Source: Porticoccaceae bacterium (GTDB lineage Bacteria; Pseudomonadota; Gammaproteobacteria; Pseudomonadales; Porticoccaceae). Taken from it: a stretch of 14,508 nucleotides of DNA. How positions within the stretch are numbered: the first letter of the stretch is position 1; each line of letters begins with the position of its first letter. The stretch spans positions 1-14,508 of the forward strand of contig JALRJD010000155.1 of the NCBI GenBank assembly GCA_023255165.1. The letters are read 5' to 3'. The translations under genes and the position numbers were made by a program. The notes under the pieces were generated by a model, which was given only the letters and a program-made list of their open reading frames with translations, was not told the origin of the DNA and did no database searches. This document shows, piece by piece, positions 11,753 to 14,508 of this stretch.

Positions 11753-14508
11753 CTAAAACCGATAGGTAACTAAAAAATCGTTGCTGCCGACGTTAAGTTG
11801 AAGCGGCATTTCTAAGCTGAAGGTTATGGACCCGTCGTCAGATTTAAAAGCATCATCGCCAATAAGCTCAGATGCCTCTGGAACACCATTTTGATTGGCA
11901 TCGAAGTACAGTCTTACCCCAGCGATATCATCAACATCATGCATCGAGCCACTTGCACCAACTGTTAGGCCATCAAGCTGTGCATCCGAAGAATCACTCT
12001 CTAACCGGAACGATAGAACAACCTGTTCACCATCATTAGAATTAAAGCTCGTATTAGTTAAATCAATAACTGATGTACTGATGTTGGGAGGAGCGATGTA
12101 AACTACCGCCACACCACCAGGATCAACAATTTGACCGTTTACTAATCCATCGTCATCATTTGGCCCCCCATCAGTCAGGGTCAGCTCAACGCAAAAATCT
12201 CCCGCATTCAATCCAGGTTGATATATTCCTGCACCGGACGCTGGACACACACCGAGTTGTCCGCGAGCCGAACTAATCCCATCTGTACCATCTTCAATAA
12301 AAGCTTGCCAACCCTCTGCAGGATTGAATTTTCGGTAAGTGGCATTCGCAGGAATCGCCGTCAATAACGGTAGAACTACTTTGACTGAACTACCAAGCTG
12401 GATGCCGCTAGCCTCAAAATCAAAGATGCCTGTTGGGTAGGTAAATTCTGGATCAGTTCCATCCGGGGAATTGATTCCTTGATCAGATTGGTAATTTTGG
12501 ATCGACTCAAGCGATAGGGCAGCCTGAGCTTCTCCAGCCAAATGTGCAGCATTGCCCAAACGAAGTGAAACGCCGTTCTGGGAATGCACCTGACTTGAAT
12601 TGTCATTAACAGGGAGTGTTGACGGATCGCCGTTATCGTCAAGATAGTTGGGCACCCTATCGCCATCATCGTCACCATACCCCTCATCAGCATCAGACAC
12701 GCCGTCACCATCGGCATCCTCCGACTGACTTAGCAAAGCTTTCGATTTAATAATCTTAATCGTTCCGTTTTGCGTTGACTCAAGATACCCCTCGCCATTA
12801 TCTCGCGTGACTACCTTGAACTTATAAATTCCCTCCGCGAATCCCTGTGGATCAAATACGAAGGTCTTGTCATTCAATTCAGTCTCTGAAACTAATCGGT
12901 TATCAGACCCCGACCAATCAAAGCTGTGTACATCATTAAGATTTGGATCGGTCACGGATGCAAGCAGTGTAACGAGGCCATCGTCTATATAGATGTCAGA
13001 CCGAGCCTCACCCTTCTGGAACACCTCAATCTTAGTGATCGGCGCAATATTTTCTTCTTTAACTGTGATTAATACTGTAGACCGACCACCAAGAGCGGCA
13101 TTAACACTTGAGCTAACCATCGATACAACAATAGTCTTTTCTCCTTCCAAGACCCCATCATCAATCGTGTCAAAGCTTATAGTCCCAGTGACCCCCTCAC
13201 TGATAATCAGCTCCCCGCTGACCAGCGTGTGATCATCCGGGTATTGTGCGGTACCCGATACATCGTAGAAAACTGAGACAGGATAGGAGGCAGGCTCACC
13301 ATTTAAGGTAACAGGCAGAGAAACAGAGCTACCCACGGTGACAACTTTATCGACTCCGAAGTTAATTAGCGGAGCTACTTCTACTTGCTGAACACCGCTC
13401 GAAATGTTGCCGGCTTCGTCAGATACCGACCAAACCACTTGATTAAGCCCTGGCGGGAAAGGCCCTGTGTTGTCGGCACTTGGAACAATATTGCCGTCCT
13501 TGCCATCAAATGCAGTTGCCACCCCTAGTTCAACCACAGTCAATGGACCGGTCGAATCTACCAACACGTCTTCGGGAATCTCTAGCTCGGGCGGATAGTC
13601 GTCCTTAGTTGGGTCCCCACCACCCAGGTATTCAGTTAAATTATCGACACCATCCCCGTCACTATCCAGTGACGCATCACTGTCATTTAGGGGGTCAAGT
13701 CCGTATTGCAACTCAAATGCGTCCGCGACACCATCACCGTCATCATCGGTATCCGCGTTGTTACCAATACCGTCGCTATCAGTATCGACTGATTCTGATG
13801 CATCTAACGGGAAGGCATCAGAGGCGTCCAAAACCCCATCACCATCATCGTCAGTGTCCGCGTTGTTACCAATACCATCACCGTCAGTATCTAAATCCAA
13901 GACTGTCACTGTCGCAGTGCCTGTGCTGGTATTACCTGAACCATCTACCGCTGAGAACGTCACTGTTGTTACACCCAGAGGAAAAGTAGAAGGCGCATTA
14001 TTGGTGACCGCTACACTGCCACCAACTGCATCGTTCGCTGTGGCAGAAGCCAAAAATGTGGCGATGCTGGCATTTGTTTTAGCTGTCCCATTTTGATTTT
14101 CCGCCGCAACCGAAATACTGGCTGGAACATTGACCACAGGTTTTACATTATCAGTATTAGCAAGATCACTGGCCAAACAACTCAATGACATCCCAGACTT
14201 GTTCCAGTCACTGTCGGGGTCATAGGCATTGAATACAACGTAGGTATCTTTATAAGAAGAGGATACTGTCGCTACGCCAAAACCGACTAGACCTTCGGCA
14301 TTGGCATCACCGCTATTGTCATTCAGGATCGATAGATGTAAATCGCGATGCCCCCAGCCAGGACCGTCATCATAAATCCAGGAGTAAATCGAATGTGCAA
14401 TGGGGACGTTGCTAAAGGCTTGTGAACTTCCACTATACGCCAGGTTTTCCGCGTATTTAAAAAACTCTGAAGATGCGCTCACCGAGGCCTTTGCCGCTAA
14501 ACGCTCCC
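11753..14508 (-). CDS. Large modular secreted protein: CAP, HYR, thrombospondin-3, Calx-beta and choice-of-anchor U modules (5' end outside window)
   Basis: The frame is open to the right edge, so the N-terminus and signal peptide are missing; a GTG at 14482 is internal. Counting from it: residues 1-100 look like the second half of a CAP/SCP domain (YAENLAYS with Glu12, SWIYDDGPGWGHRD with His45, VGFGVA); 112-195 an HYR-type beta module; 197-290 thrombospondin type 3 calcium loops (DTDGDGIGNNADTDDDGDGV, repeated at 233); 298-370 a second HYR-like module; 371-475 Calx-beta; 478-580 a PKD-like module; 587-617 another calcium loop; about 630-795 a choice-of-anchor U-like region; 796-909 a final beta module with FDANQNGVPEASE. 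Such proteins are exported and calcium-stabilised. No C-terminal sorting tail is present, and it ends in VTYRF. A small lipoprotein gene follows. Enzymatic function is unknown; CAP domains have diverse roles. Confidence 0.85.
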   Translation of the reverse strand, partial: ERLAAKASVSASSEFFKYAENLAYSGSSQAFSNVPIAHSIYSWIYDDGPGWGHRDLHLSILNDNSGDANAEGLVGFGVATVSSSYKDTYVVFNAYDPDSDWNKSGMSLSCLASDLANTDNVKPVVNVPASISVAAENQNGTAKTNASIATFLASATANDAVGGSVAVTNNAPSTFPLGVTTVTFSAVDGSGNTSTGTATVTVLDLDTDGDGIGNNADTDDDGDGVLDASDAFPLDASESVDTDSDGIGNNADTDDDGDGVADAFELQYGLDPLNDSDASLDSDGDGVDNLTEYLGGGDPTKDDYPPELEIPEDVLVDSTGPLTVVELGVATAFDGKDGNIVPSADNTGPFPPGLNQVVWSVSDEAGNISSGVQQVEVAPLINFGVDKVVTVGSSVSLPVTLNGEPASYPVSVFYDVSGTAQYPDDHTLVSGELIISEGVTGTISFDTIDDGVLEGEKTIVVSMVSSSVNAALGGRSTVLITVKEENIAPITKIEVFQKGEARSDIYIDDGLVTLLASVTDPNLNDVHSFDWSGSDNRLVSETELNDKTFVFDPQGFAEGIYKFKVVTRDNGEGYLESTQNGTIKIIKSKALLSQSEDADGDGVSDADEGYGDDDGDRVPNYLDDNGDPSTLPVNDNSSQVHSQNGVSLRLGNAAHLAGEAQAALSLESIQNYQSDQGINSPDGTDPEFTYPTGIFDFEASGIQLGSSVKVVLPLLTAIPANATYRKFNPAEGWQAFIEDGTDGISSARGQLGVCPASGAGIYQPGLNAGDFCVELTLTDGGPNDDDGLVNGQIVDPGGVAVVYIAPPNISTSVIDLTNTSFNSNDGEQVVLSFRLESDSSDAQLDGLTVGASGSMHDVDDIAGVRLYFDANQNGVPEASELIGDDAFKSDDGSITFSLEMPLQLNVGSNDFLVTYRF
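13727..13891 (-). repeat. Tandem coding repeat of thrombospondin type 3 calcium loops
   Basis: Two nearly identical 60-base segments, 13832-13891 and 13727-13786, are 105 bases apart and encode DTDxDGIGNNADTDDDGDGV twice. The DNA differs mainly at third positions, which argues for an older duplication kept by selection. DxDxDG loops of this kind bind calcium. Confidence 0.8.

Noticed and set aside
11549..11773. Plus-strand PPESPPEPPPEP proline-rich frame
   Set aside because: It is the complement of the Gly/Ser/Asp linker of the lipoprotein gene and has no ribosome site.
13609..14096. Plus-strand His/Pro-rich and Ser/Pro-rich frames
   Set aside because: They are the complement of the Asp-rich thrombospondin-3 repeats; the low complexity follows from the opposite strand.
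1..14508. CRISPR arrays, tRNA or rRNA genes, insertion sequences
   Set aside because: No regularly spaced repeats, no tRNA- or rRNA-like sequence and no transposase frame were seen on either strand.

Overview
The window looks like chromosome of a marine-type gammaproteobacterium, probably close to the Cellvibrionales or Pseudomonas side. This is inferred from gene order: radC / coaBC - algC - argB - slmA / pyrE - rph / yicC is the conserved housekeeping neighbourhood of that group, and the proteins keep family length and active-site motifs. The species cannot be named from the sequence.

Region 1 (1-7245) is core chromosome, GC-rich and densely packed. A 5'-complete, 3'-cut radC reads leftward. 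Divergent to it runs a rightward cluster: coaBC (coenzyme A synthesis), algC (phosphomanno/phosphoglucomutase), argB (N-acetylglutamate kinase) and slmA (nucleoid occlusion). argB and slmA overlap by one base, and algC and argB are one base apart. Convergent to these are rph (RNase PH) and pyrE (orotate phosphoribosyltransferase). yicC (endoribonuclease) diverges from rph and is closed by a clear intrinsic terminator. dut, often found between coaBC and algC, is absent. gmk, often found after yicC, is not in the window.

Region 2 (about 7193-11460) is accessory DNA. A P4-type tyrosine integrase begins about 195 bases after the yicC stop, behind three GGTGGGT repeats that could be integrase arm sites. 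The 3' end of yicC is a known insertion site for genomic islands. Base composition then becomes visibly AT-rich. It carries an unrecognised 99-residue ORF on the minus strand and a DarT/DarG-like pair: a DNA ADP-ribosyltransferase toxin with an unusual N-terminal extension of about 136 residues, followed by a macrodomain antitoxin with a C-terminal tail containing a helix-hairpin-helix-like segment. DarTG systems are known toxin-antitoxin and anti-phage modules. A stretch of about 400 bases after darG has no convincing gene but contains a strong 17-bp-stem hairpin that is not an intrinsic terminator.

Region 3 (11461-14508) is a two-gene minus-strand unit. The first gene runs off the right edge. 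It encodes a large secreted modular protein with the end of a CAP/SCP domain, HYR-like modules, thrombospondin type 3 calcium-binding repeats, a Calx-beta module and a choice-of-anchor U-like region. Ten bases after its stop comes a 93-residue Gly/Ser/Asp-rich predicted lipoprotein. No second att site is visible, so it is undecided whether region 3 belongs to the island.

The most interesting items are the extended DarT with its tailed DarG, the strong hairpin, and the modular surface protein that ends without a sorting tail beside a tiny lipoprotein.
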